Counted from the first letter of the stretch, positions 17,434 to 26,153 are shown. The stretch: 64,000 bases of DNA from Microbacteriaceae bacterium (GCA_031177985.1 JAPSJW010000005.1:1-64000), one strand, 5' to 3'. Numbers and translations: made by a program. Notes: generated by a model not told the origin, from the letters alone.

Positions 17434-18123
17434 ATGTCTGACGCTCCCGCTGACTCTGCGACCGCCGCCGTTCTCTTCGACATCGACGGCACCCTCGTCG
17501 ACTCGAACTACCTGCACGTGGAGGCCTGGGCGCACGCCTTCGCCGATCTGGCCGTGCCGGTCGACTCCTGGCGCATCCACCGCTCCATCGGCATGGACTC
17601 GGCGAAGCTGCTCGATGAACTCCTCGGCGATCGGCGAGCCGAGCTCGAGGACGAGGCGAAGGCGGGGCACAGCCGCTACTACGAGCAACTCTTCGATCGA
17701 CTCCGTCCCTTCGACGGCGCCCGCGAGCTCGTCGCCGAGCTGAGCCGCCGGGGCGCGCGGGTCGTGTTCGCCACCTCCGCGCCCGAGCACGAGCTCGAGG
17801 TGCTCCAGCGCACGCTCGACGTCGACCAATACATCGCCGACGAGACCTCTGCCGGCGACGTCGAGACCGCGAAGCCCGAGCCCGACCTCATCGAGGCCGC
17901 CCTCGCGAAGGCGGGCGCGCCTGCCACGCGCGCCATCATGATCGGCGACTCCGTGTGGGACGTCATCTCCGCTGGGGGCGCGGGGGTCGAGTGCGTCGGC
18001 GTGCTCTCGGGAGGCACGTCGGAGGCGGAGCTGCTCGAGGCTGGCGCCGTCGAGGTCCATGCGGATGTCGCCGCCCTGCTGGAGGCGCTCGACCGGTCCG
18101 CTGTGGGGCGCCTGCTGGATTGA
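17434..18123 (+). CDS. HAD-superfamily phosphatase (phosphoglycolate/beta-phosphoglucomutase-like)
   Basis: A 229-residue HAD hydrolase of subfamily IA. Motif I FDIDGTLVDSN (nucleophile first Asp, general acid third), motif II VFATSAP, motif III lysine AKPEPD and motif IV IMIGDSVWDV are all present, with a helical cap domain between motifs I and II. Such enzymes dephosphorylate small phospho-sugars or phosphoglycolate; which one cannot be told. TAGCGT at 17421-17426 ends 7 bases before the ATG, so the transcript is probably leaderless, and a terminator separates it from GH92. Confidence 0.92.
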   Translation: MSDAPADSATAAVLFDIDGTLVDSNYLHVEAWAHAFADLAVPVDSWRIHRSIGMDSAKLLDELLGDRRAELEDEAKAGHSRYYEQLFDRLRPFDGARELVAELSRRGARVVFATSAPEHELEVLQRTLDVDQYIADETSAGDVETAKPEPDLIEAALAKAGAPATRAIMIGDSVWDVISAGGAGVECVGVLSGGTSEAELLEAGAVEVHADVAALLEALDRSAVGRLLD

Positions 18124-18160
18124 CGTACTGTCCTGCTTGCCGGTGCGTTACTGTGGCGGC

Positions 18161-18424
18161 ATGTTCGGCGACTCTGCGCGCATCACGCGACTCGAGAACG
18201 AGGTCGCACGGCTGACGGCACTGATCGGCGCGATGGCTCAGCAGCTCGGGATCGAGGTTCCGCCGTCGTCGGAGGTTTCGACCCACAACCCGCCCGCCGA
18301 GGTCGTCGAGGCCCTCCGCTCCGGCAACAAGATCCTCGCGATCAAGCTGTGGCGGAAGCGCACCAGCGATTCCCTCGCGTCGGCGAAGGATCAGGTCGAG
18401 GCGATCGAGCGACAGTTGGGCTGA
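18161..18424 (+). CDS. small protein with ribosomal L7/L12 C-terminal-like domain
   Basis: An 87-residue protein: an N-terminal heptad-rich helix (ARITRLENEVARLTALIGAMAQQLG) followed, after a flexible Ser/Pro linker, by a domain resembling the C-terminal domain of bL12 (VVEALRSGNKILAIKLWRKRT then ASAKDQVEAIE, cf. KIAVIKxVRExTGLGLKEAKxLVE). Such stand-alone proteins are common in actinobacteria; they are not the ribosomal stalk protein and their role is unknown. TACTGT (18149-18154) ends 6 bases before the ATG, a leaderless start. Confidence 0.75.
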   Translation: MFGDSARITRLENEVARLTALIGAMAQQLGIEVPPSSEVSTHNPPAEVVEALRSGNKILAIKLWRKRTSDSLASAKDQVEAIERQLG

Positions 18425-18427
18425 TCA

Positions 18428-19369
18428 GTGCGAGCGGGGGCGAGGCTATCCAAGACGGGTGCTATCGCCGGGGTCTGGGCGGCTTCCTCGTTCGTCGTGC
18501 TGGTCGGATTCATCGGCCTCATTCTCAGCGCGGCCACGTGGGCAGGGTCCGGCGGCTTCCTCGCGTTCGCCTTCCTGCTCCCGAGCATGGCCATAAGCCT
18601 GGGGCCGCTGATCGCCGTGCTGCTCCTGATCGCCCTCCCGCTCGGCACCTTTGCCGGCGCCGCCCTCGGCTCGCTGCTCGAGCGACTCGAGAGCCGCGGG
18701 AAGGGCCGTCGGTGGTGGCTTCCCGTCGCGAGCGCGATCGTCGGCGCCGCCGTGGCGCTTCCGGCGGGCTTGCCGATGTTCGCCGTCATTCCGCTTCCCG
18801 CCGTCGCGATGGTCGGCGCTCTGGTGGGAGCTGCGACAGCGTGGATCGCTCTTCGCCGCCGCAAGACACGCCTCGCCGAACCACCCGGTCGTGCAGCGGT
18901 GCAGCCGATCGACCGCTCGTCTCGGCTGGTCGTCGGATCCGCCACGCTCGCTCTGAGCAGCGGCATCGTCCTGGGCATCATGCTCGGCGCGCTGGCGGCG
19001 ATCGCATCGCATCGCGCGGACGGGCAATCGTTCGCCTTCGCCCTGAGCGGTGCCTACCTCGGTGTCGCGTGGATCGGGCCATGGGTCATCCCGCCGAGCC
19101 TCCTGCTCTGCGCCGTCACCGCGACGTGCGCGGCTCTCGTGAGCTCAGTCGCGGGAGGCGATCGTCGGGAGCGCTCCTCCCGCTATGTGCTCGTCTTCGC
19201 CGCGGGGACGACGGCCATCGCACTCGGTGGCGCGGCGACGTTCGGGATGGGGTACGCCGCCGCCGAGGTATGGGTGGCGGGAGGGGCGCTCATCGCAGGC
19301 ATGACCTCCGGCCTGAGCTGGCTCACCGTCCGACTCGTCGAGGGCTCGCTCCGTCCTTCGACGGCGTAG
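18428..19369 (+). CDS. multi-pass membrane protein of unknown function
   Basis: A 313-residue protein with about eight predicted membrane helices, starting at GTG immediately after the previous gene's stop (3 bases apart), so the two are cotranscribed. Hydrophobic segments include FVVLVGFIGLILSAATW, LGPLIAVLLLIALPLGTFAG, IVLGIMLGALAAIA and VWVAGGALIAGMTSGLSW, with a basic cytoplasmic loop (LRRRKTRLAEPPGRA) in the middle. No family is recognised. It converges with another membrane protein gene, 14 bases apart. Confidence 0.6.
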   Translation: MRAGARLSKTGAIAGVWAASSFVVLVGFIGLILSAATWAGSGGFLAFAFLLPSMAISLGPLIAVLLLIALPLGTFAGAALGSLLERLESRGKGRRWWLPVASAIVGAAVALPAGLPMFAVIPLPAVAMVGALVGAATAWIALRRRKTRLAEPPGRAAVQPIDRSSRLVVGSATLALSSGIVLGIMLGALAAIASHRADGQSFAFALSGAYLGVAWIGPWVIPPSLLLCAVTATCAALVSSVAGGDRRERSSRYVLVFAAGTTAIALGGAATFGMGYAAAEVWVAGGALIAGMTSGLSWLTVRLVEGSLRPSTA

Positions 19370-19383
19370 GCGAGTTGGGCTGA

Positions 19384-20028
19384 TCAGTCGGTTCGGCGCG
19401 GGACCGAACGGCGGCGCCTCGCATGGAGGACCACCAGGACGACCGCTGCGGTGACCCCAGCCACTCCCACCGACGTCATCGTCGCAATGCCGGCTGTGCT
19501 CGTCGGCGGGAACGCCAGGGCGCTGGGAAGTCTGAGCGCGAACATCTCGACCGCGGCCCCCAGGGGCACCACGAGACGGCACGCGAGTCCCAGGCCGTCG
19601 GTCCTCCGCAGCTGCGCGCCCGCAAGTGAGAGCGGCGGCCCGATCACCAGGGCCGCCGACGCCCAGAGGGCGATGTCGAAGAGCAGACCCGACCAGCTCA
19701 GGTAGGTGGGCGCATTCGCAGGGTCGGTGAGATAGCTCGGATGGGTCTCGTCCAGCATCGTGTACACCCCGCGGAGCGCGTCGACCAGGTAGTACCCGAC
19801 GACGGCGAGGAACAGGCTCGCGGTGCCGATGAGCACGGGTCGTCGGCCGACGACGGCCGCCGCGAGCACCGCCAGAGCGGCCCACGACCAGCCGACGCCG
19901 ATCACCTCCGCCAGCGGACCGAGTGCCCGCACGCTGTTGACGAGCGAGACGGCCGCTCCGAATGCGAATCCGCCGGCGAGGAGGAGCGCCGCGCGGAGGC
20001 GCCACGCGCGATCAGTCGCGGGCTGCAT
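19384..20028 (-). CDS. membrane protein of unknown function downstream of DUF6350 gene
   Basis: A 214-residue protein with five or six predicted membrane helices (AALLLAGGFAFGAAVSLV, AALAVLAAAVVG, LIGTASLFLAVVGYYLVDAL, LLFDIALWASAALVIG, VGVAGVTAAVVLVVL) and the loop DETHPSYLTDPANAPTYLSWSG facing outside. The ATG at 20028 overlaps the 3' end of the DUF6350 gene by 17 bases, pointing to cotranscription and coupled translation. Its C-terminus is basic (RRRRSVPRR). No known family. Confidence 0.6.
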   Translation of the reverse strand: MQPATDRAWRLRAALLLAGGFAFGAAVSLVNSVRALGPLAEVIGVGWSWAALAVLAAAVVGRRPVLIGTASLFLAVVGYYLVDALRGVYTMLDETHPSYLTDPANAPTYLSWSGLLFDIALWASAALVIGPPLSLAGAQLRRTDGLGLACRLVVPLGAAVEMFALRLPSALAFPPTSTAGIATMTSVGVAGVTAAVVLVVLHARRRRSVPRRTD

Positions 20029-21262
20029 CCGTCTCGCCCGTCGACGTGACCGGCTCGGGGTCCGCGTGCTCCAGCACCGGGCCCTCCGCGCGTCCGCTGA
20101 GCATTCCGAGCACGGCGGCGACGCCGATCTCCACGGCGGCGAAGAGCCCGACGGCGACGGGGTCGGGTCCGATGGTCGCGAGGCGCCCGGGACCCGCCGC
20201 GCCACCGGATGCCCACGCGAGCAGCGCGAGCACGAGACCGCCGACGAGTCCGACAGCCAGGCCCGTGCCGATCACCCATGGCAGCCGGTGATGCTTCACG
20301 TCGCGCAGCAGGGGTGCACGTACCGCTAGTCCCGCGAAGAAGCCGAGCACGACGGGCACCAGCAGCCCGAGGAAGCCGAACGGAGACTCGCCTTCCGGCA
20401 GGGCGCCGAGCAGCGGGATGGCGGGGATGGGCCCTAGCTCGGTGCCGAGCGGGGAGACAGCGCTTCCCGTGCCGAGCGCGAAGCCCGGACCGATGAGCCA
20501 GGTGGCCGCCCAGATGACGATGTTCGGCAGCAGGGCGAGCTGCGCGATGGTGATACTCACACTCCCGACCACGTCGACGTGCAGGCCCTCGTACAGCGAG
20601 ATGATGCGGGCGTAGTTGCCGAAGATGAGCAGCGCGACCGGCACGCTGGCGACCGCGACGACCGCGAATGCGGCGGCCGTCCCGCCCCGCAGAGCGACGA
20701 CGGATGCGGCCCGCACCTCGTTCGGCCAGTCGTCGACCCAGCGCAGCAGCCTGGGCAGCCCTCGCACTCGCAGTAGGCCGATCGCGAAGCCGAGTGCGAA
20801 CACGGCGGTCGGCAGGAGCACGCTCTGCGGCAGCGAGGGCCGGGTGTAGGCGGTCATCGCCGAGAGCGCCGCGAGGGCGGAGAAGACGGCGAAGGTGCCG
20901 ATGGACACCAGCTCGCCGACCAGCCGGTGCTCGACCTCTGCCACTCGCCGCCCGGCGCGCACCGCGAGCAGCAGCGTCAGGAGAGCGAATCCGAGCACGG
21001 CGATGCCCAGCTCGAAGGGCGCCTCGGCACCGGGCAGCGCGAGACCGGCGGCCGTGGCGGGATCGAGCGTGACCAGCACGTCGACGCCGTGACCGAGCAG
21101 CCATACGTCTACGGCGGCGCGCCAGAACTCGATCCAGTCGATGGCGAAGCCGAATTGCGCCGCCCAGAGCACGGTCAAGGGCGCCAGCGGAATCGCGACG
21201 CCGAGCCCGAGGACGAGCAGCGCCTCGAAGGCCGCGAAGGCGGCGGTGAGCGACCGGTTCAT
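20012..21262 (-). CDS. DUF6350 family membrane protein
   Basis: A 416-residue protein with about ten membrane helices, typical of DUF6350, a family confined to actinobacteria and usually encoded between sucD and purN. The presence here, on the same strand as sucCD and purNH but separated from both, supports the idea that an ancestral block was opened by insertions. Hydrophobic segments include ALLVLGLGVAIPLAPLTVLW, LLPNIVIWAATWLIGPGFALG (the family's conserved WxxTWLxGPGFxxG-like stretch) and FGFLGLLVPVVLGFFAGLAV. Function unknown. TAGGGT on the minus strand precedes the ATG by 9 bases. Confidence 0.88.
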   Translation of the reverse strand: MNRSLTAAFAAFEALLVLGLGVAIPLAPLTVLWAAQFGFAIDWIEFWRAAVDVWLLGHGVDVLVTLDPATAAGLALPGAEAPFELGIAVLGFALLTLLLAVRAGRRVAEVEHRLVGELVSIGTFAVFSALAALSAMTAYTRPSLPQSVLLPTAVFALGFAIGLLRVRGLPRLLRWVDDWPNEVRAASVVALRGGTAAAFAVVAVASVPVALLIFGNYARIISLYEGLHVDVVGSVSITIAQLALLPNIVIWAATWLIGPGFALGTGSAVSPLGTELGPIPAIPLLGALPEGESPFGFLGLLVPVVLGFFAGLAVRAPLLRDVKHHRLPWVIGTGLAVGLVGGLVLALLAWASGGAAGPGRLATIGPDPVAVGLFAAVEIGVAAVLGMLSGRAEGPVLEHADPEPVTSTGETDAARD

Positions 21263-21366
21263 ACCGGCTCGACCCTACCGGCGGCCGGCCCGGCGGCAGC
21301 CAACGGATGCGGCGGGGCGTCGGTAGCGAACACAATTTCGACGAACCTCGCTTGATTGACCCGTCT

Positions 21367-21390
21367 CACGTCGAAGACGTGTGCTATACT
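21367..21390 (+). promoter_or_regulatory. extended -10 promoter and small palindrome before the HNH gene
   Basis: TGCTATACT (21382-21390) is an extended -10 element, close to consensus. Just upstream, CACGTC and GACGTG (21367-21372 and 21376-21381) form a 6-bp inverted repeat with GAA between, in the place of the -35 box, where a regulator could bind. Transcription would start near 21396. Confidence 0.5.
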
Positions 21391-21421
21391 CGACACGTGC
21401 CGGAGTAAGGATCACGACGGC

Positions 21422-22771
21422 ATGCGCGAAACGCTCGAGCTTCTGCTCTCCGAGGTGGCTCACCTCGTCGAGGCGACGGATGCCCCCGCGCACGACCTCG
21501 ACGATGCGTCGCTGCTCTCTCGGCTCTCGTCCGTCGGCCGCATCCGCCGTCTGGCTGACGCCGTCGGTGTCGCGCTGTCCGCGGAAGCGGCCGCCCGCTC
21601 GGACCGGTCCGCAGAGGAGCCTCTCGCCAAGCGCATGGGTGAGCGGTCGGCGACCGACCTCGTGTCGCGCAGCGCCGGCGTCGAGCCGACGGAAGCAGGC
21701 GCCTGGTGCTCGCTCGGACCCCTCGTCACCTCGCGCCGCACCCTTCTCGGCGACCTGCTGCCGAGCGAGCGGCCGTTGGCGGCGGCTGCGCTCGAATCGG
21801 GCGACCTGACCGTCGGCGCGGCTCTCGCCGTCACCCGGTCCGTCGCCGCTATCGAGAATCGCGCCGACGTGCAGACGGTCCGCGAGGTGGAGCAGTTCCT
21901 CGTGAGAGAGGCCGCCCGCCTCACCGCGCGCCAGGTCGGCCGCATCGGCGAACTCGTGCGCGACCGGCTCGACCCCGACGGGACAGCTCCTCGCGAGGAC
22001 GACCTGCGCCGTCGAGCCGGCATCCGGGAGACCCGCTCCGCCGACGGTCACATCCGCTGGATCGTCGACATGGACCCGGAGACCGCCGGCCTGCTCACCG
22101 CGGCCGTCGATGCGAAGACCGACCCGAGACGGCTCCCGCGATTCGTCGAGGACAGCCAGGAGGCCGATGTCGAGCGCGACGAGCGCACCCACGGTCAGCG
22201 CCGGCTGGACGGCCTCGTCGAGGTGGCCCGAGCGTCGCTGAGGACAGACGAGGGCACCGCGGGTGGCACGGCCGTCACGATGCTCGTGACGGTGCCCTAC
22301 GAGGCGCTCCGCGACGGCGTCGGAGACGCCACCATCTGCGGGGTCGACGCTTCGATCTCGGCGGCGACCGCCCGTCGCTTGGCGGCGGAGGCCGACATCA
22401 TCCCGGTGGTGCTCGGCGGCAGCTCGGAGGTCCTCGACGTCGGGCGCAGGCGGCGCCTCCACACCCGAGCGCAGCGCTACGCGATGGCGCTGCGCGACGG
22501 CGGATGCGTGTGGCCCGGCTGCGACGCTCCGCCGAACCGGTGCGAAGCCGCACACGCCATCACACCGTGGTCGAGACAGGGGACGACCGACCTTGCCAAC
22601 GGCGCGCTCCTCTGCCGGTTCCATCATCGGAGGCTCGACAACGACGGATGGCTGCTGCGCATCCGCGACGACGTGCCGTACCTGATCCCGCCGCCATGGG
22701 TGGACCCTGCGCGCCGGCCGCGACGTGGCGGCCGAACGCGCGTGCCCAGCGAGCTGCAGCACACCGGGTGA
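21422..22771 (+). CDS. DUF222 domain-containing HNH endonuclease
   Basis: A 449-residue member of the 13E12-repeat/DUF222 family with a C-terminal HNH nuclease domain. DUF222 occupies about residues 20-330. The nuclease (about residues 360-410) shows CVWPGCDAPPNRCEAAHAI, then NGALLCRFHHRRLDNDGW: the paired Cys positions of a zinc knuckle and the His-Asn-His residues. The family is present in many copies in actinobacterial genomes and is thought to be mobile or domesticated; its biological role is not settled. AAGGA precedes the ATG. It sits at one edge of an accessory patch between the DUF6350 gene and the suc operon. Confidence 0.9.
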   Translation: MRETLELLLSEVAHLVEATDAPAHDLDDASLLSRLSSVGRIRRLADAVGVALSAEAAARSDRSAEEPLAKRMGERSATDLVSRSAGVEPTEAGAWCSLGPLVTSRRTLLGDLLPSERPLAAAALESGDLTVGAALAVTRSVAAIENRADVQTVREVEQFLVREAARLTARQVGRIGELVRDRLDPDGTAPREDDLRRRAGIRETRSADGHIRWIVDMDPETAGLLTAAVDAKTDPRRLPRFVEDSQEADVERDERTHGQRRLDGLVEVARASLRTDEGTAGGTAVTMLVTVPYEALRDGVGDATICGVDASISAATARRLAAEADIIPVVLGGSSEVLDVGRRRRLHTRAQRYAMALRDGGCVWPGCDAPPNRCEAAHAITPWSRQGTTDLANGALLCRFHHRRLDNDGWLLRIRDDVPYLIPPPWVDPARRPRRGGRTRVPSELQHTG

Positions 22772-22775
22772 GCTC

Positions 22776-22811
22776 TGTCGCGGCTCGCCATCCCGCCGCG
22801 CAGCCGCGACA
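22776..22811. terminator. inverted repeat after the HNH gene
   Basis: TGTCGCGGCT (22776-22785) and its perfect complement (22802-22811) enclose 16 bases, beginning 5 bases after the HNH stop. Probably a terminator; its right arm overlaps the likely -10 box GACACT of the next transcript. Confidence 0.5.
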
Positions 22812-22819
22812 CTGATGCT

Positions 22820-22870
22820 GTGGACCAGCCCGCCCGCCTCGAACCCGTGCGTGACGGGGTGCGCCAGTGA
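22820..22870 (+). CDS. possible 16-codon leaderless ORF coupled to the DUF4166 gene
   Basis: GTG at 22820 opens 16 codons (DQPARLEPVRDGVRQ after the start) ending in a TGA that overlaps the GTG of the DUF4166 gene (GTGA). GACACT at 22808-22813 ends 6 bases before it, the leaderless pattern of this window. The DUF4166 gene itself lacks a clear ribosome site, so ribosomes may reach it by finishing this short ORF. Evidence is positional only. Confidence 0.35.
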   Translation: MDQPARLEPVRDGVRQ

Positions 22871-23472
22871 CCCTCTCGGTGTACCAGCGCGTGCTCGGGC
22901 CCGACTTCGATCGGCTCTCCCCCGAGCTTCAGCGCTATTTCGGCGCCCCCGACGCCGGGAGCGTCGGGCGGGGAACCGGCGTCTTCGAGGTCGCCGGCGC
23001 CACGAAGCCCTGGCTGCGGCCGGCCTTCGCGTTTCTCGCCTGGCGGCGCATCCTCTTCCCGGAACACGGGGAGGACGTGCCCTTCACGGTCGTCAACCGT
23101 CCGGGCATCGACGGGTCGCTGAGCGCCGTCCGCAGCTTCCGCCTGCCGGGACGCGAGCGGGTCATGGAGGACACGATGCGGGTCGTGAACGGCGGCCTGC
23201 ACGACTTCCTCGGGCGCCGCAGGGGGCTCGAGGTGCGCCTGGCGTTGAAGGTCTCCCGCGACGGGCAGCTGCGGATGATGTCCGAGCGGGCGTGGGTGCA
23301 CTTCCGCGGGGCGCGCATCCGCCTGCCCGCCCTGCTGAGCGTCCGCGTCGAGCTGCTCGAATCGTGGGACGGCGAGGCCCAGCGGGTCGAGGTGACCATG
23401 CGGCATCCGCTCTTCGGCACCGTCTTCGAGTACCGGGGACGCTTCGAGTACGACTGGGTCGTGGGGATCTGA
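22867..23472 (+). CDS. DUF4166 domain-containing protein
   Basis: A 201-residue soluble protein that fits DUF4166 along its whole length: the start TLSVYQRVLGPDFDRLSPELQRYFG, then RPGIDGSLSAVRSFRLPGRERVMEDTM, and the C-terminal GTVFEYRGRFEY. The fold resembles a hydrophobic-ligand pocket; the family is often found fused to, or beside, oxidoreductases, and no activity is known. GTG start; no good ribosome site, but the preceding short ORF ends in overlap with it. Normal high G+C, in contrast with the gene that begins 8 bases downstream on the other strand. Confidence 0.85.
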   Translation: MTLSVYQRVLGPDFDRLSPELQRYFGAPDAGSVGRGTGVFEVAGATKPWLRPAFAFLAWRRILFPEHGEDVPFTVVNRPGIDGSLSAVRSFRLPGRERVMEDTMRVVNGGLHDFLGRRRGLEVRLALKVSRDGQLRMMSERAWVHFRGARIRLPALLSVRVELLESWDGEAQRVEVTMRHPLFGTVFEYRGRFEYDWVVGI

Positions 23473-23479
23473 CGCCGAA

Positions 23480-26062
23480 TCACACAGTGATGCGATCGAT
23501 GATCTTGCGGCAATGGTCATTTGTTGGGTGGAGCGCGAGCCCGCGTTCCGCCCACGCCTTCGCGCCAGCTAGATCCTGGAGATGCAGGCACAGCCACGCC
23601 AGCCGCGATAGGTCGGTCGCATCGGCCTCAGAAGCGCGCCGTTCGAAGGTCCGCCGCAAACGGTCAACCATCCGATGACGAACGTCCTTATCAATGTCGA
23701 GCTCTCGCGTTGAAAGGACCGACGTGAGCCGCGCAGCTGCTTTCGTCACATCTTGGAAAGGAGCGCTATCCAACTCCGCAAGACGCAGACGCGCGTGTAT
23801 CTCACCCAAAGGGTCGGATGCCGCTTGTCGCGCTTCGGCTAGGCGGGACCATCCCTCCCGGTCCTCCGCGTTGACCGCTGTGTATCTTTCGAGCGAAGCA
23901 ACTGCCTCTACGAGCTTGCCGAATTCAATCTGAAGGTCGGCAAGACGGAGCCATGCAGGCGGGTACTCATGCGCAATGTACTCGAGAACCGCAACTCCCT
24001 CCGTAAGCCGTTTGTCATCGCCAGCTACGGATCGCGCAATGACTCGAGCAAGTCGATCAACTTGCGGGCCGAGACCTTTCGAAGCATCCACCGATTTCGT
24101 CACCCCGAAGCCCCGAATCAGCTCAAGATCGGCCTCGATTGCTGTTTGCATCGGGCTGATCACCAGCTTTTGCTTACCGAACAGGGCCGCCGCGAGGGGG
24201 ACCGAGAGGAATTCAGCACCGCCCTCGTCATCTCTTAACTCCTCGATAAGCGAGGAACGGAGGAGTTCATCTAGGGCAGGCCCTAGATCGAAGTAGTCAT
24301 TCCCCGGCCTAAGCAATGCCGCCTGAAGTCCTACTCGAGGCACCAGGGACCGCCAGCTGCACAGCGTAAGGAAGACGCGCTGTGCAGCGGGGGACAGTGC
24401 CGCGAAGGACCGCTCGAACAGGGCGTCAAGCATCGAGTCTTGGCTGGCGATCACCCGTTCGAACGAGATGCGTTGCCCTGCATTGGCAACCTCACCGAGC
24501 AGGATCTTGGTGACGTATGGGTGACCGTTAGAGGCGTCGTAAAGACGTTCTCGATATTCCTCATTCAACAAATGCAGCACGCCGAGCCGCAAGCCCGACT
24601 CATCGACTAGCGCGGCATGTTCGCTCCGGCTCATCCCTCGCACTTCGACGGGATAGTCCGCCTTGAAATCGCGGGTCCTAGTTGTTATCAGGACCTTGTT
24701 GGGCAGTCTCACCGAGTTACTGACGCTGGCGTAAAGCTCGTCCGGGTCACGTAGTGTCTCAAAATTGTCGAAAACGAAAAGGAACGGTCCGTCGTCCGCT
24801 TCCCCCGATAGGCAAGCCGAGAAGTACTCGGATGCTTCCTTCTTGCTCCAGTCCCGACCCGGCCGCATGAGGGACGAAAACTCCCGAGCGACGTCATCGC
24901 GCGATAGCACGTCGGCTCGGACTACCTTGGGACCATCCGGCAGCAAGTCGATATCGCGGGCGCTAAACCAGACGATCGAGAAGAATGCGTCTGCTTTTGC
25001 GACCGCGTGCAACACCTCGAGGGCAAGAGACGTCTTTCCCACGCCTCCGCGACCGAGGAGCGTTATGACTGGATGCCGCGAATCATCGAGCAGTGCGCGC
25101 AGTTCGCTCTCAAGCGACGGTCTAGGGACGTAGGACTCGATCCTCGGCGGGATGTTTGAGAACGTCTCTCCAACGAGTTCCATGTCGGGCGCAGCAGTTG
25201 TTTCGCTTGCTGGCAATGCATCGACAGGGAGAAGCCACCGGCTGCCATCCTCGGTACGGCGCTCGTCGGTCAAGTAGGAGAGTGTCTCGTAGCGGCCGTG
25301 GCGATAGTTGCCGTTTGGGAGGAAGAAATCTGAGAGATCGGCGTCACTAAGTATCAGTTCGCTGCGCCTTGGGCGACCAAGATGGACGTAGACGCCGTCC
25401 GGCAGCTTGTGGTCCGTTTCCATGGCGAACGACGAGTACACATTGCGATCGCCCGCGATGAGGCTGACGCGGTACTTCCCGGACAGATTGCGCTTCAAGT
25501 GCGCCCAATCTCGTCCGAAAGTCGGCAGATTATCGGAAAGTAGCTCAACCGATCGCCTAAGCGAAGGAATGGCGCTCGCGAGTATGTCCGGTCGGGCCGC
25601 TCCATGTCCTCGTGTGCGATTTCGAATCGCCACAAACGTGGCGAACCAGTCCATCAGAGCAGCCCTGCCGGACAGTGAAGAGGTATTCACGTCGAGGTAT
25701 TTGCAAGCGTCTGCCAAGTTGTCGAGCGCGGTTCTCTGCCATTCACTGCTGCCTTGCGGGAACTGCTGCGTGACCGCCCTTTGAGTTGTCCGCACCTCTG
25801 AACAGAGGTGTTGGCTAGCAGGTCCCTTCAGCGCTTCGTCGAGAACAGAGACCCATTCACCTATCCCATCGGCCCGCAGCAGTCTGTACTCGAGGGCGTA
25901 ACGATTCCTGTCTCGATCATCCTGGATGCCCGCTAGTACTTCCGCGCCTACTACTTTCACTAAGAGCTCGCCCCAGTACAGGACTTCCATGAACAGAGCT
26001 AGATCTGAGTCCTCGGCCGCGCGATCGGCGCGGATCCGCATCCTCTCCAAGGCCTCGCGCAT
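23480..26062 (-). CDS. STAND NTPase with N-terminal HEPN-like region and C-terminal TPRs, candidate anti-phage protein
   Basis: An 860-residue protein. Residues about 1-185 are helical and contain RNRTRGHG (about 147-154), fitting the R-x(4-6)-H active site of HEPN ribonucleases; about 190-280 is a beta-rich segment with YETLSYLTDE. A STAND/NB-ARC-type ATPase follows: Walker A GRGGVGKTS (about 337-345), Walker B FLFVFDNFE (about 427-435), sensor arginines in LITTRTR and GHP (about 513-515). From about 690 the chain reads as TPR-like helices. This is the layout of bacterial NLR-like defence proteins: sensor repeats, ATPase switch, toxic effector. G+C is far lower than in neighbours (33 of 60 in 24001-24060), so it was probably acquired. 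ATG at 26062 is preferred to TTG at 26071. Confidence 0.85.
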   Translation of the reverse strand: MREALERMRIRADRAAEDSDLALFMEVLYWGELLVKVVGAEVLAGIQDDRDRNRYALEYRLLRADGIGEWVSVLDEALKGPASQHLCSEVRTTQRAVTQQFPQGSSEWQRTALDNLADACKYLDVNTSSLSGRAALMDWFATFVAIRNRTRGHGAARPDILASAIPSLRRSVELLSDNLPTFGRDWAHLKRNLSGKYRVSLIAGDRNVYSSFAMETDHKLPDGVYVHLGRPRRSELILSDADLSDFFLPNGNYRHGRYETLSYLTDERRTEDGSRWLLPVDALPASETTAAPDMELVGETFSNIPPRIESYVPRPSLESELRALLDDSRHPVITLLGRGGVGKTSLALEVLHAVAKADAFFSIVWFSARDIDLLPDGPKVVRADVLSRDDVAREFSSLMRPGRDWSKKEASEYFSACLSGEADDGPFLFVFDNFETLRDPDELYASVSNSVRLPNKVLITTRTRDFKADYPVEVRGMSRSEHAALVDESGLRLGVLHLLNEEYRERLYDASNGHPYVTKILLGEVANAGQRISFERVIASQDSMLDALFERSFAALSPAAQRVFLTLCSWRSLVPRVGLQAALLRPGNDYFDLGPALDELLRSSLIEELRDDEGGAEFLSVPLAAALFGKQKLVISPMQTAIEADLELIRGFGVTKSVDASKGLGPQVDRLARVIARSVAGDDKRLTEGVAVLEYIAHEYPPAWLRLADLQIEFGKLVEAVASLERYTAVNAEDREGWSRLAEARQAASDPLGEIHARLRLAELDSAPFQDVTKAAARLTSVLSTRELDIDKDVRHRMVDRLRRTFERRASEADATDLSRLAWLCLHLQDLAGAKAWAERGLALHPTNDHCRKIIDRITV

Positions 26063-26153
26063 GCTGTCCAATCTGTGAGCGTTATGCGAAGAACTTAGTC
26101 TCGCTGACGCGTAGGCAACACCCCGCGGCCGGTCGGTGTGTGCGCGCCAAGCC

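Noticed and set aside
14760-17492. 910-codon minus-strand frame opposite the GH92 gene
   Set aside because: Low-complexity Arg/His/Asp/Gly composition, no recognisable domain, entirely antisense to a confidently identified gene.
21356-21361. TTGACC as the -35 box of the HNH gene promoter
   Set aside because: It is 23 bases from the TATACT box, too far; the extended -10 TGCTATACT does not need it.
23473-26153. Integrative element with attachment repeats around the STAND gene
   Set aside because: I found no direct repeats at the borders, no tRNA and no recombinase; only the base composition indicates transfer.
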